This document shows, piece after piece, positions 35,907-44,834 of a stretch of 64,000 nucleotides of DNA (position 1 is its first letter; every line of letters starts with the position of its first letter). Position numbers and translations under genes: made by a program. Source of the stretch: an uncultured Campylobacter sp. (GTDB taxonomy: Bacteria; Campylobacterota; Campylobacteria; Campylobacterales; Campylobacteraceae); NCBI GenBank assembly GCA_934718785.1, contig CAKVAF010000010.1:1-64000 (forward strand), written 5' to 3'. The notes beneath the pieces were generated by a model. It was not told where the DNA came from. It ran no database searches and was given only the letters and a program-made list of their open reading frames with translations.

Positions 35907-36739
35907 TGGCAATTACAAACTTAAGATACAAAAATGCGGATTTTGAGCTTTCTTACGAGCTTTTAAATTTAGACAAAGAGCCTATTTTACTTATTTTGCA
36001 TGGCTGGGGAGCGAGCAAGGAGCTGATGCAAAGCGCTTTTAAAGATAAATTTCAAAACTACAAGCACCTTTATATAGACCTTTGCGGCTTTGGCAAATCA
36101 AGTGCGCCCTTAATCTTAAACAGCTTTGATTATGCTCTCATTTTAAAGCTTTTTCTAGCTCAAAAAAGCCTTGCTCCCGCGCTTTTAATGGGGCATTCTT
36201 TTGGGGGCAAGCTTTGTGCGCTTTTGAGCTTAGAAAATGAAGATTTTTCAAGCTTTTGTAAAAAGAATTTAAAAGGGGATTTGAAAGAAAATTTAAACGA
36301 GAATTTAAACTTCAATGTTTTAAACTCAAATTTAAAGGCTTTAATCCTGCTTTCAAGTGCTGGAATTTTAAAGCAAAAAAGCCTTAAAGTGCGCTTTAAG
36401 ATTAAATTTTTTAAAACACTTAAAAAGCTTGGATTAGGGCATTTTGGCAAGTTTTTTGCAAGCAAGGACGCGCTGGGCTTAAATGCTTTAATGTATGAGA
36501 CTTTTAAAAATGTCGTGAATGAAAATTTCAGTGAAGTTTTTAAAAAAATTCACACAAAAAGCTTTATTTTCTGGGGCATTGATGATGAAGCTACGCCTTT
36601 AAGAAGTGGCGAAAAAATGCACGCTTTAATTAAAAATAGCAAATTTTACACACTCAAAGGCGATCATTTTTTCTTTTTAGACCCCAAAAACTCAGCCTTT
36701 GTGGATGAAATTTTAAACGAAATGGAAAAACAAAAATGA
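35906..36739 (+). CDS. Alpha/beta hydrolase
   Basis: 277 residues. The oxyanion-hole HGWG near residue 32, nucleophile elbow GHSFGGK, a late aspartate in WGIDDEATPL and histidine in KGDHFFF form the catalytic set of the alpha/beta fold. An Asn-rich insertion (LKENLNENLNFNVLNSNL) lies between nucleophile and acid. The substrate is not evident. Position between ddl and murF, with overlaps on both sides, hints at a link to the cell envelope. Confidence 0.85.
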   Translation: MAITNLRYKNADFELSYELLNLDKEPILLILHGWGASKELMQSAFKDKFQNYKHLYIDLCGFGKSSAPLILNSFDYALILKLFLAQKSLAPALLMGHSFGGKLCALLSLENEDFSSFCKKNLKGDLKENLNENLNFNVLNSNLKALILLSSAGILKQKSLKVRFKIKFFKTLKKLGLGHFGKFFASKDALGLNALMYETFKNVVNENFSEVFKKIHTKSFIFWGIDDEATPLRSGEKMHALIKNSKFYTLKGDHFFFLDPKNSAFVDEILNEMEKQK

Positions 36740-38256
36740 GTGATTATAGCTTCATTTTTTTTATCGGCTTTTTTCTGGGCTTATTTGGCATTGTGCTTTT
36801 AAATTTAAGCCTTGGCTTTTATCTTATAAGCACGCTTCAGTGGTATTCTTACAAGCTTGAGCGTGTGTGCTTTCACTTTTCAAAGCCACTTTGGCACTTT
36901 TGTTATTTCATTTTGCCTGCTCTAGCCTTCGTTTTTGCGCCTTTAATGCTTTTTATCCCGCTTTTTATCATCTATTTGATTTTTTTATTTTTATGGCAAA
37001 GAAAACTTGATAAAAAGCTGGTTTTTACGCGAAAAGTTAAGGTGTTTTTCATTTTACTGGGCGTTTTTAGTGTGCTTTTTTACGCGCTTAAGTTTTTTAT
37101 TTTGCCGCCTTTTTCATTAGCACAGCTTCATTTAATTAAACTTAATGAAGATTTTATTTATCTTTTGCAAGTTTTAAGCTCGCTTTTTTTACTACTGCCT
37201 TTAGTTTTGGCTTTGATTTTTCTTAAGATTTTCAGCCTTTTAGAAGAGCGTTTTTATATCAAAAAAGCACGTGAAAAACTAGCTCAAATGAAAGATTTAA
37301 AAATCATTTTAATCACAGCAAGCTTTGGAAAAACAAGCATTAAAAACTTTTTATACGAGCTTTTAAGCCCTGATTTTAGGGTGCATAAAAGTGCGCGCAG
37401 TATCAATACTTTGCTAGGAATCGTCGCTGACATAAATTCAAATTTAAATGAAAATACACAAATTTACATCGCAGAAGCTGGAGCGCGCAAAAAGGGCGAT
37501 ATCTTAGAGCTTACAGAGCTTTTAAATCCGCAAATTGTGATTATCGGCGAGATAGGAAGCGCGCATTTAGAGTATTTTAAAAGCGAGGAAAATATAAGAA
37601 AAACCAAGCTTGAAGCGCTAAATTCTAAGTGTTTGCAAAAGGCTTATTTACACTCAAGCACGCAAATTGCTGAAAATAATCAATTTATCATTTATGATAA
37701 AAGGCTTAAAAATGTGCGCGCAAGCCTTGATGGACTTGATTTTGAAGTGCTTTTAAATGAAAAGTGGCAAGAGTTTAAAAGCAGACTTTTAGGAAGCTTT
37801 AACGCGCAAAATATCACTGTTTCTTTACTTTGCGCAAGTGATTTGGGCGCAAAAGATTTAAAAGAGCGCGTTTTAAATCTTAAAAGCGTTGAACACCGCT
37901 TACAAATCATCTCAAAAAGCCCTAAATTTATCATCGATGATGGCTTTAATGGCAATTTTAAGGGAATGAGCGCAAGCTATGAGCTTTGTAAAACTTACAC
38001 AGGGCGGTGCGTTGTGATTACTCCCGGAATCGTAGAAGTGAATAAAGAGCAAAACATAGCCCTAGCAAAAATCATCGATGAATGCTTTGATTTAGCCATC
38101 ATCACGGGCGCGCTTAATGCTGAGATATTTGAAGAAAATTTGACAATAGAAAAAATCATACTTGAAAATAAAGCAGACCTAGTCAAAGTGCTAGCCGCGC
38201 ACACAAAAAACGGCGATTTGATACTTTTTTCAAATGATGCTCCGAATTTTATGTAA
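36736..38256 (+). CDS. murF: UDP-N-acetylmuramoyl-tripeptide--D-alanyl-D-alanine ligase with membrane N-terminus
   Basis: Adds the D-Ala-D-Ala made by Ddl to the UDP-MurNAc tripeptide. The Mur ligase ATP loop ITASFGKTSIKNFL lies near residue 195, followed by EAGARKKGDI, IGEIGSAHLEYF and IDDGFNGN(F)KG. The first 180 residues are hydrophobic with about four membrane helices instead of the usual MurF N-terminal domain. This would hold the enzyme at the membrane, near MraY and MurJ. 506 residues. ATGA overlap with the hydrolase gene. Confidence 0.9.
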   Translation: MSDYSFIFFIGFFLGLFGIVLLNLSLGFYLISTLQWYSYKLERVCFHFSKPLWHFCYFILPALAFVFAPLMLFIPLFIIYLIFLFLWQRKLDKKLVFTRKVKVFFILLGVFSVLFYALKFFILPPFSLAQLHLIKLNEDFIYLLQVLSSLFLLLPLVLALIFLKIFSLLEERFYIKKAREKLAQMKDLKIILITASFGKTSIKNFLYELLSPDFRVHKSARSINTLLGIVADINSNLNENTQIYIAEAGARKKGDILELTELLNPQIVIIGEIGSAHLEYFKSEENIRKTKLEALNSKCLQKAYLHSSTQIAENNQFIIYDKRLKNVRASLDGLDFEVLLNEKWQEFKSRLLGSFNAQNITVSLLCASDLGAKDLKERVLNLKSVEHRLQIISKSPKFIIDDGFNGNFKGMSASYELCKTYTGRCVVITPGIVEVNKEQNIALAKIIDECFDLAIITGALNAEIFEENLTIEKIILENKADLVKVLAAHTKNGDLILFSNDAPNFM

Positions 38257-38287
38257 ATACGAAAGTTACTGGGTCAATAAAATCGAT

Positions 38288-39874
38288 CTAAGAATGATTT
38301 TCTAAGGTTCTAGGTTCGCCAAAGAGCTTATCTAAGGCTTCTTTAGCTTCAGCTTGAGTGTTGGGTTCTTTTGCGTCTTTGGAAAGCTCTTTTAAAGTAG
38401 CGTTGATATCATTTTGAGCTGGCTTTTTTATGTTTATGAGTTTGCTCTCATCTATTTTTATGCTTTCATCTTTTTTGATATTTAGCTTGATGTCGCCTAT
38501 TTTTTTAAGCAGTTCTAGGATGAGTTTGAAATTTTGATTTAAGGTATTTTTATCCTCATTTTGTGCGTTTGAGCTTATATTTAAGGTGTCATTGTCAAAA
38601 CTTAAAAATTTAGTACTTCGCTCAAAACACTCGCCAAGCTCGTAATTTCTATCATAAATAAGCTCTAAAAGCTTATCGTAAGGGTTTTTAGGACTTTGAT
38701 TTAAATTTACTTGTAAATTTCTTTCATTGTTCGCCTCATTTACATTTGAGTTATTTAAATTTAGGGTATTTTGCTTTGTAGTATTATTTAAAATATTATT
38801 TTCAACACTCCTTATTTTGCTTTTTTCAAGCTCATTAATTTGTTCATCAATGCCTCTTAAAGCCCTAGCTTCAATCATCATAAAGCTCATCACACAAAGC
38901 ACGAAAGAATCATCATCGCTCACATTTAGCATAGTCTTAGCCCTGCTTAAAATCCTAAAAAAACGCTCATAAATAAGCATTGAAAAGCTCTCATTTTTAG
39001 CAAAAAAGCTTTCTTTTAAATAAAATATCATCTCATCAATCACAGCCCCCGCTTCATAGTCTTGAAGCTCTTTTAAAAACTCCAGCACCCCTTCTTTATC
39101 AGCCTTTAAAATCAAATCATAAAATTGCCCGATTTTAAGCGGATCTAAAAGCCCTAGCATAGTGGCTATTTTTGCACTTGTGATTTCATTTTGACAATAA
39201 ATTATGGCTTGATCTAAAAGCGTGAGCGTGTCTCTAAGGCTTCCCCCACCACTTCTTGCGACAAGTTTGAGCGCTTCAGGCTCAAATTTCACGCCCTCTA
39301 AGTTTAAAATATGCTCTAAATGCTTTAAAATTTCACCTTGTGCGATTTGCTTGAAGCGAAAATGCTGCGTGCGTGAAAGCACAGTCGCAGGAAGCTTCAA
39401 AGGATCAGTTGTCGCAAGGATGAATTTAACATAATTTGGCGGCTCTTCCAAGGTCTTTAAAAGTGCGTTTGCAGCCTGCGGGGTGAGCATATGCACCTCA
39501 TCGATGATAAAGATTTTAAAGCGCGCCATAGCAGGAGCGTATTTGGTCTGTTCGATTAAATCCTGAATGTCTTCAATGCCTCTATTGCTTGCTGCATCCA
39601 TTTCTATGATGTCTAAATGCTTTCCTTCTAAAGCGGCGATGCACTGCTTGCAAGTGCCACACGGATGAGAATTTGGGCCACTTTCACACACCAAAGCGCG
39701 TGAAAAAATCCTAGCACTCGAGGTTTTACCACTGCCACGAAGCCCGGAAAAAAGATAAGCATGAGCTAAGCGCGCATTATCTAGGGCGTATTTTAAGCTT
39801 ATACTCACGCTTTCTTGCCCGATAAGCTCATCAAAGGTTTTGGGTCGATATTTTATGGCTAAGGCTTGCAGCAT
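38288..39874 (-). CDS. dnaX: DNA polymerase III subunit gamma/tau
   Basis: Clamp-loader ATPase, 528 residues. Walker A GLRGSGKT at residues 44-51, zinc cysteines at about 63, 72, 75 and 78, Walker B IFIIDEVHML, and the sensor segment ATTDPLKLPATVLSRTQ. The C-terminal third is Asn-rich and low-complexity (NNTTKQNTLNLNNSNVNEAN), then a charged tail; it corresponds to the tau-specific part. Convergent with murF, with a 31-base gap. Confidence 0.95.
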   Translation of the reverse strand: MLQALAIKYRPKTFDELIGQESVSISLKYALDNARLAHAYLFSGLRGSGKTSSARIFSRALVCESGPNSHPCGTCKQCIAALEGKHLDIIEMDAASNRGIEDIQDLIEQTKYAPAMARFKIFIIDEVHMLTPQAANALLKTLEEPPNYVKFILATTDPLKLPATVLSRTQHFRFKQIAQGEILKHLEHILNLEGVKFEPEALKLVARSGGGSLRDTLTLLDQAIIYCQNEITSAKIATMLGLLDPLKIGQFYDLILKADKEGVLEFLKELQDYEAGAVIDEMIFYLKESFFAKNESFSMLIYERFFRILSRAKTMLNVSDDDSFVLCVMSFMMIEARALRGIDEQINELEKSKIRSVENNILNNTTKQNTLNLNNSNVNEANNERNLQVNLNQSPKNPYDKLLELIYDRNYELGECFERSTKFLSFDNDTLNISSNAQNEDKNTLNQNFKLILELLKKIGDIKLNIKKDESIKIDESKLINIKKPAQNDINATLKELSKDAKEPNTQAEAKEALDKLFGEPRTLENHS

Positions 39875-40020
39875 TTTGATTGATTTTTCCTTGAAAAATT
39901 TTTAAATTTTTGGGTAATTTTAGCGATTTTTATTTAAATTTGTAATTAAATTTTTAAAACTATGCTTTAGAGATTAAAATTAAATTGATTTAATTTTTTA
40001 AACTACGCCACTGTTTTATG

Positions 40021-40265
40021 CGTCATTGCGAAACCTTTAGGCTGAAGTAATCTATAACTTAATAGCAAAATAGAGAATGGATTGCCATGCGGGCAAGCCC
40101 GCTCGCAATGACGAGTTTTGGCTATAAATTTTTAGATTGCCACGAATTTGCTACGCAAATTCTCGCAATGACGAAAACTTGCGGCGCGGTTTTTGAATTT
40201 ATTTTAAAATTAAATTTGCTATGAAAATTGCGGATTGCTTCGTCGCTTCGCTTCTCGCAATGACG
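40021..40265. repeat. CGTCATTGCGA palindromic intergenic repeats
   Basis: One CGTCATTGCGA (40021-40031) faces three copies of its complement TCGCAATGACG (40103-40113, 40163-40173, 40255-40265). Between them lie small hairpins, such as GCGGGCAAGCCCGC (40089-40102) and GAATTTGC-TAC-GCAAATTC (40144-40162). This type of repeat, often with GATTGCTTCGTCGCTTCGC, occurs in intergenic DNA of many unrelated bacteria. The whole 620-base gap 39875-40494 between dnaX and rho has no gene; apart from these repeats and the rho-side hairpin it is AT-rich. Confidence 0.75.
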
Positions 40266-40383
40266 GAATTTAGCGACTTGAATTAAAACCTAAGGTGCAA
40301 GATTTAGAATTTTAAATTCCAAAATTCAAGGCGAAGTATTAAAAATTTAAATACAAAAGCTAAGGCGCAGGATTTTGAGATGA

Positions 40384-40463
40384 TTTTAAGGGTTGTGAAG
40401 CATTTTTAAGCAAGGCTAGGTAAGAAACCTGCCGCAGCGCAAAAAATGCGAACTCCCTTAAAA
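40384..40463 (-). repeat. Nested hairpin downstream of rho, possible terminator
   Basis: Outer pair TTTTAAGGG (40384-40392) with CCCTTAAAA (40455-40463); next pair GCATTTTT (40400-40407) with AAAAATGC (40442-40449); central hairpin GGCTAGGT-AAGAA-ACCTGCC. It starts 32 bases after the rho stop on the minus strand. The layout (outer arms, then GCG, then inner stem) resembles a short version of the conserved-core hairpins, but the sequence match is weak. Confidence 0.5.
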
Positions 40464-40494
40464 GCACTCAAAAGCATTCGTCTTTTATCCCTTT

Positions 40495-41790
40495 TCAATC
40501 ATTCATCACCGACAAAAGCTCTTTATTATCTTTTGTCTTTAGTATTTTTGAATAAAGAAATTTCAAAGCCTCTATATCATCCATTTGAGAAATTGCTGAG
40601 CGTATCGCCCAAATTTTTTGCAAATCAGCTGGATTTTGCAAAAGCTCTTCTTTTCTCGTGCCTGATTTGATGATATTTATAGCTGGATAAATACGGCGGT
40701 CTGCTATGCTTCTATCAAGGATGATCTCGCTATTTCCAGTGCCCTTAAACTCTTCAAAAATCACATCATCCATCCTTGAGCCTGTATCAATGAGAGCAGT
40801 AGCGACTATGGTTAGAGAGCCGCCATTTTCTATATTTCTAGCTGCTCCAAAAAAGCGTTTTGGCTTGTGAAGTGCGTTTGCATCCACGCCCCCACTTAAA
40901 ACCTTGCCAGAACTTGGCGTAGCGGTATTATAAGCTCTTGCAAGGCGCGTGATACTATCAAGTAAGATGATGACATCTTTTCCCATTTCGACCATTCTTT
41001 TTGCCTTTTCGATGACAAGCTCAGCCACGCGCACATGATTATAAGCTGGCAGATCAAAAGTAGAGCTAAAGACCTCGCCCTTAACGCAGCGCTGCATATC
41101 GGTTACTTCCTCAGGGCGCTCATCGACTAAAAGCACGATAAGCTCCATTTCAGGATGATTTCTAGCAACAGCAGCGGCTAGCTCTTTCATAAGCTCGGTT
41201 TTACCCGTGCGAGGCGGGGCTACGATGAGGCCGCGCTGGCCTTTGCCTATGGGCGTGAAAAGATCTAAAACGCGCCCTGTAAGCTTTGTCGCTTCATATT
41301 CAAGCTTGATTTTTTCGGTAGGAAAAATAGGCGTAAGATTGTCAAATAAAGGGCGTTCACGCACTTCTTGCAAGGGCAAGTAATTTACTGCTTCTATCTT
41401 TAAAAGCGCGTAGTATTTTTCCTGATCCTTTGGCTCTCTAACTTGACCTGTAACAATATCACCCACTCTTAGAGCAAATTTGCGAATTTGAGAGTTGGAA
41501 ACATAAGCATCGTTTAAACTATCGCTAAGAGTGGCATCAACGCCCCTTAAAAAGCCATATCCCTCAGGCGAAATTTCTAAAATTCCAGTAAAAAGGATGA
41601 AGCCACCTTGCTTTGTCTGAGCCTTTAAAATTTCAAAGATGAGCTCTTGGCGGCGCAGTTCGCTTGGATTTTCTATCTTTAATTCATTTGCGATTTTGAC
41701 TAAACTTTCTAAGTCTAGCAACTTCAAATCCTCGATTTTGTAGCCCTCCACAGGAATGTGGGTCCTTTGTTTTTTAGTCGTAGTGTCCAT
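40495..41790 (-). CDS. rho: Transcription termination factor Rho
   Basis: Hexameric RNA helicase, 431 residues. N-terminal Rho domain ([26 protein letters not shown]), OB-fold RNA-binding part ([15 protein letters not shown]), Walker [16 protein letters not shown] and Walker [17 protein letters not shown]. The Q-loop and R-loop region ([24 protein letters not shown]) is intact. Stands alone between the repeat-rich gap and murG. Confidence 0.97.
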   Translation of the reverse strand: MDTTTKKQRTHIPVEGYKIEDLKLLDLESLVKIANELKIENPSELRRQELIFEILKAQTKQGGFILFTGILEISPEGYGFLRGVDATLSDSLNDAYVSNSQIRKFALRVGDIVTGQVREPKDQEKYYALLKIEAVNYLPLQEVRERPLFDNLTPIFPTEKIKLEYEATKLTGRVLDLFTPIGKGQRGLIVAPPRTGKTELMKELAAAVARNHPEMELIVLLVDERPEEVTDMQRCVKGEVFSSTFDLPAYNHVRVAELVIEKAKRMVEMGKDVIILLDSITRLARAYNTATPSSGKVLSGGVDANALHKPKRFFGAARNIENGGSLTIVATALIDTGSRMDDVIFEEFKGTGNSEIILDRSIADRRIYPAINIIKSGTRKEELLQNPADLQKIWAIRSAISQMDDIEALKFLYSKILKTKDNKELLSVMND

Positions 41791-41859
41791 AAAACCTCTT
41801 GTTAGATAAAGCAGTAAGTAAAAAGTAAAATCAAATTGTAGGCAAATTTTTCTTTTTTG

Positions 41860-42876
41860 TCAAATTTTCATTTTACTTAAAGCCTTTTTGATTAAAAAAT
41901 CTGCGCCATTGGGTGCGATGATTTTTTGTAAATTTTTTGAAATTTCACTTAAATTTATAGAAAAAATTGCATTTAAAATTTTTTCTTTTACTTCATTTTG
42001 ATTTAAAATTTCACATAAGTTTTTATCCTTTAAAAACTTGGCATTGAAAAACTGATGATTTTTAGCCGCGTAAGGATAGGGTATGAAAATAGCTGGCAAA
42101 GCATTAGCACACAGCTCAAAAAGCGTGCTCGCTCCTGCTCTAGCCACTGCTAAATCAGCCTGAGCCATTTTCTTAGCTATATCTTTTGAAAAGGCAAAAA
42201 CATCAGCTTCAATGCCTAAATTTGAGTAATTTTGCTTACATTTTTTAAACTCCTTTTCTCCGCACTGATGAATGATTTTAATGCCTTTTTCATTTAAAAG
42301 GGGTGCTAAATTTAGAGCTAAATCATTGATAAAACTTGCTCCTTGTGAGCCTCCTAAAAAAATGATGGTTTTAAGCTCTTTTCTTAATCTTTGATTTTTA
42401 AAAAAGCTCTCATTTACTGGATATGGCGTAAAAAGTTCTTCAAAGCTAGAAAAAAAGCCTTTGCAAAAGGGCTTTAAAAGGGCGTTTAAGCTTCCTTTTT
42501 TTGAATTTTGTTCATGTATAAAAAGGGGCTTAAAGTATAAAAAGCTAGCAAAGGCTGCGGGTGCAGCACTAAAGCCACCCACGCTAAAAACCGCGCTTAC
42601 TTGCTCTTTTTTTAAAATTTTTCTAGCCTTAAGGCTTAATTTAAGTATATTTAAAAGGCTTTTAAGCTTAGAAAGTCCCTTTTGATTGACAACGCCACTA
42701 CTTTTTAAAAAATATTTCGCGCTAAGCTTAGGCTCGTTTTCAAACCAAGCTCTATCTTGACCCCTTTGACTGCCTATATAAACGCACTCTAAGTCTAAAT
42801 TTGAAGCACTTTCTAAAAGAGCCTTAGCCACGCTTAAATGTCCGCCTGTGCCCCCACCTGTGATTGCTATTTTCAT
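41860..42876 (-). CDS. murG: Lipid II synthase MurG (N-acetylglucosaminyltransferase)
   Basis: Adds GlcNAc to lipid I at the inner face of the membrane. The glycine-rich loops ITGGGTGGHLSVAKALL and FLGGSQGASFINDLAL, and VARAGASTLFELCANALPAIFIPYPYAAKNHQ, are standard for GT28 MurG. 338 residues. Overlaps ftsW by four bases, so the lipid II maker and its user are translated together. Confidence 0.96.
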   Translation of the reverse strand: MKIAITGGGTGGHLSVAKALLESASNLDLECVYIGSQRGQDRAWFENEPKLSAKYFLKSSGVVNQKGLSKLKSLLNILKLSLKARKILKKEQVSAVFSVGGFSAAPAAFASFLYFKPLFIHEQNSKKGSLNALLKPFCKGFFSSFEELFTPYPVNESFFKNQRLRKELKTIIFLGGSQGASFINDLALNLAPLLNEKGIKIIHQCGEKEFKKCKQNYSNLGIEADVFAFSKDIAKKMAQADLAVARAGASTLFELCANALPAIFIPYPYAAKNHQFFNAKFLKDKNLCEILNQNEVKEKILNAIFSINLSEISKNLQKIIAPNGADFLIKKALSKMKI

Positions 42877-44036
42877 AATTTAACCTTTTTTGAAATCATT
42901 AAAACACAGCCAAGCCCTATGCAAATCGCCCACATAGAACTACCCCCATAACTTAAAAGCGGCACAGCAACGCCTTTTAAGGGTGTTAAAGAAATAATAC
43001 CAAAGGCATTCATAAAAAATGAAAAAAGCAAAAGTAAGGCTATGCCCACGCAAAAGATAAAATGCACCTTGTTTTCACAGCGTCCAGCTATGCGAAAAAT
43101 GCGTAAAATAAGCAGGGTGTAAAGTGTGCAAATGACAAAAAGTCCTAAATAGCCTATTTCTTCAGTGATACCTGAGAGCACGAAATCCGTATGCACCTCG
43201 CTTAAAAAGCCCAGCTTAAAAATGCCAAGTCCTAAGCCCTCTCCAAAGAAGCCTCCGTGTGCTATGGAGTTTAAAGAATGTGAAATTTGATAAGGCTCAC
43301 TGCTTGAGCTTACTTTCAAAGCATTTGCAAGCCATTCAGGAAAAAAGGGCAAGAAAGCATCCTGGATATTGCCCCACCAGTTTGAAATGCGCTCAATACG
43401 CCTTTGATTGCTAAAAATGACTAAAATGCCTATCATCGTAGCCACAGCTAAACCAAAGGCAAAAAGGCGTTTGCTAGCTCCTGCGAAAAAGGCTAGAGCT
43501 AGGATGAGAAAAAAAGAAATAACACTTTGCCCTAAGTCATTTTGAGTTACATAAATATAGCCTATAACAATAAGAGCTAGGATAATATAAGGAAGCATAA
43601 TTAAAATTTCACTTTTAATGCCCTTTTTGCTCTCATTAATGCGTCTTGAGTAAGAAAAGGCTAGAAAATAAATAAGTCCTATTTTAAAAAACTCAACAGG
43701 AGATATAGAAACAGGACCTAATCTAATCCAACGCTTAGCACCACCGCTTGCAGTAGCTAATGAGCTTGGTAAAAAAGGCAAAATGAGAATGGCGATGAAA
43801 GAAAGGATTAAAAGAGCTACTAAAAGCCTTTTAAAAGCTATTGCATCAGGATTAAAACGGGATAAAAAAAACATAATCAAAATACCACTCACCCCAAAAA
43901 CGAGCTGACGCACAAAAAAATGAAAATCATCGTAATTAAAATAAAGTATAGTAAAAGCACTCAAGGAGTAAGAAAAAACAATGCCTATGGCAATCAGCGC
44001 AGAGCTTAGATAAAAAAGTTGTTTATCGGCTACCAA
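42873..44036 (-). CDS. ftsW: SEDS-family cell-division protein FtsW
   Basis: 387 residues with about ten membrane helices; SEDS proteins are peptidoglycan glycosyltransferases. Family motifs: GGAKRWIRLGPVSISPVEFFK, VTQNDLGQSVISF, and the C-terminal LTPLKGVAVPLLSYGGSSM. Pairing with murG argues for FtsW over RodA. 83 bases follow the trxA stop, including a strong hairpin. Confidence 0.9.
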   Translation of the reverse strand: MVADKQLFYLSSALIAIGIVFSYSLSAFTILYFNYDDFHFFVRQLVFGVSGILIMFFLSRFNPDAIAFKRLLVALLILSFIAILILPFLPSSLATASGGAKRWIRLGPVSISPVEFFKIGLIYFLAFSYSRRINESKKGIKSEILIMLPYIILALIVIGYIYVTQNDLGQSVISFFLILALAFFAGASKRLFAFGLAVATMIGILVIFSNQRRIERISNWWGNIQDAFLPFFPEWLANALKVSSSSEPYQISHSLNSIAHGGFFGEGLGLGIFKLGFLSEVHTDFVLSGITEEIGYLGLFVICTLYTLLILRIFRIAGRCENKVHFIFCVGIALLLLFSFFMNAFGIISLTPLKGVAVPLLSYGGSSMWAICIGLGCVLMISKKVKL

Positions 44037-44059
44037 AAAAAATCCTAAATGGCAGAGTA

Positions 44060-44087
44060 AAACTAGACGCTTTTTTGCGCCTAGTTT
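44060..44087 (-). terminator. Hairpin between trxA and ftsW
   Basis: On the minus strand AAACTAGGCGC, a loop of six A, and GCGTCTAGTTTT form an 11-pair stem with one G-U, ending in a short T run. It probably terminates trxA. A wider pair, GTAAAACTA with TAGTTTTAC, encloses it. Confidence 0.6.
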
Positions 44088-44119
44088 AAATCAAAGAAGC
44101 TTTAAAAAGCTTTGTAGTT

Positions 44120-44434
44120 TTACAATAAAGAGTTGAGTTTGTCAGTGATGGCTTGCTTGCTTTGAGCGCCCACAAGCTGATCGACGACTTGACCGTCTTT
44201 TAAGAAAATAAGTGTAGGAATAGAGCGAACGCCAAATTGAGCGCTCAAATCGCCTTCCTCGTCTGTATTTACCTTACAAATTTTAGCCTTACCCTCAAAG
44301 TCATTTGCAAGCTCGTCAATAACAGGAGCGAGCATTCTGCAAGGTCCGCACCAAGGCGCCCAAAAATCAACCAAAGCCACGCCACTTTTAGCTTCATCGA
44401 AATTTTTTGAAGTGAGTTCGAGATATTTTCCCAT
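44120..44434 (-). CDS. trxA: Thioredoxin
   Basis: 104 residues with the redox site WCGPC (Cys29, Cys32) in FWAPWCGPCRM, cis-proline RSIPTLI and the C-terminal helix. General cytoplasmic disulfide reductant, kept reduced by thioredoxin reductase (not in this window). Good AAGGAG site before the ATG. First of the trxA-yraN-hom region shared with C. jejuni. Confidence 0.97.
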   Translation of the reverse strand: MGKYLELTSKNFDEAKSGVALVDFWAPWCGPCRMLAPVIDELANDFEGKAKICKVNTDEEGDLSAQFGVRSIPTLIFLKDGQVVDQLVGAQSKQAITDKLNSLL

Positions 44435-44495
44435 TTTTTTCTCCTTGAAATTATTTTAAAAACGCTATTTTAAACCAAAAAAGCAAAATATAAAC

Positions 44496-44834
44496 TTAAA
44501 AACTTATATTTTGTCTAAATTCTATCTCATTTTTTTGCACGCAGAGTAAATCAAGCTGAAAATCGCTGCTAAAGCCCTTTTTTAAAAGATAAAAATCAAT
44601 GGCTTTTAAAAGTTTTTCATATTTTTTCTTATTCACGCGAAAGGCTGTTTCATAGTCTTTTGAAGTGCTTTTTACTTCGATAAAATGTAAAATTTCACCC
44701 TTTTTAGCGATGATATCAATTTCTCCAAATTTAGAATGAAAATTGCGCTCTAAAATTTCAAAGCCTTGTTTTTTAAGCCAGTTACAAGCTTTATCTTCGC
44801 CAAAAATGCCTGATAAATAAGCAAAAAGACCCAT
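44496..44834 (-). CDS. UPF0102 (YraN) family protein
   Basis: 112 residues with the family's nuclease-like core: ACNWLKKQGFEILERNFHSKFGEIDIIAKKGEILHFIEVKS. The GEIDII and FIEVKS parts are the D-ExK pattern of restriction-endonuclease-like folds. The cellular role of YraN is not established. It starts at the last base of hom, so the two are coupled. Confidence 0.9.
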   Translation of the reverse strand: MGLFAYLSGIFGEDKACNWLKKQGFEILERNFHSKFGEIDIIAKKGEILHFIEVKSTSKDYETAFRVNKKKYEKLLKAIDFYLLKKGFSSDFQLDLLCVQKNEIEFRQNISF

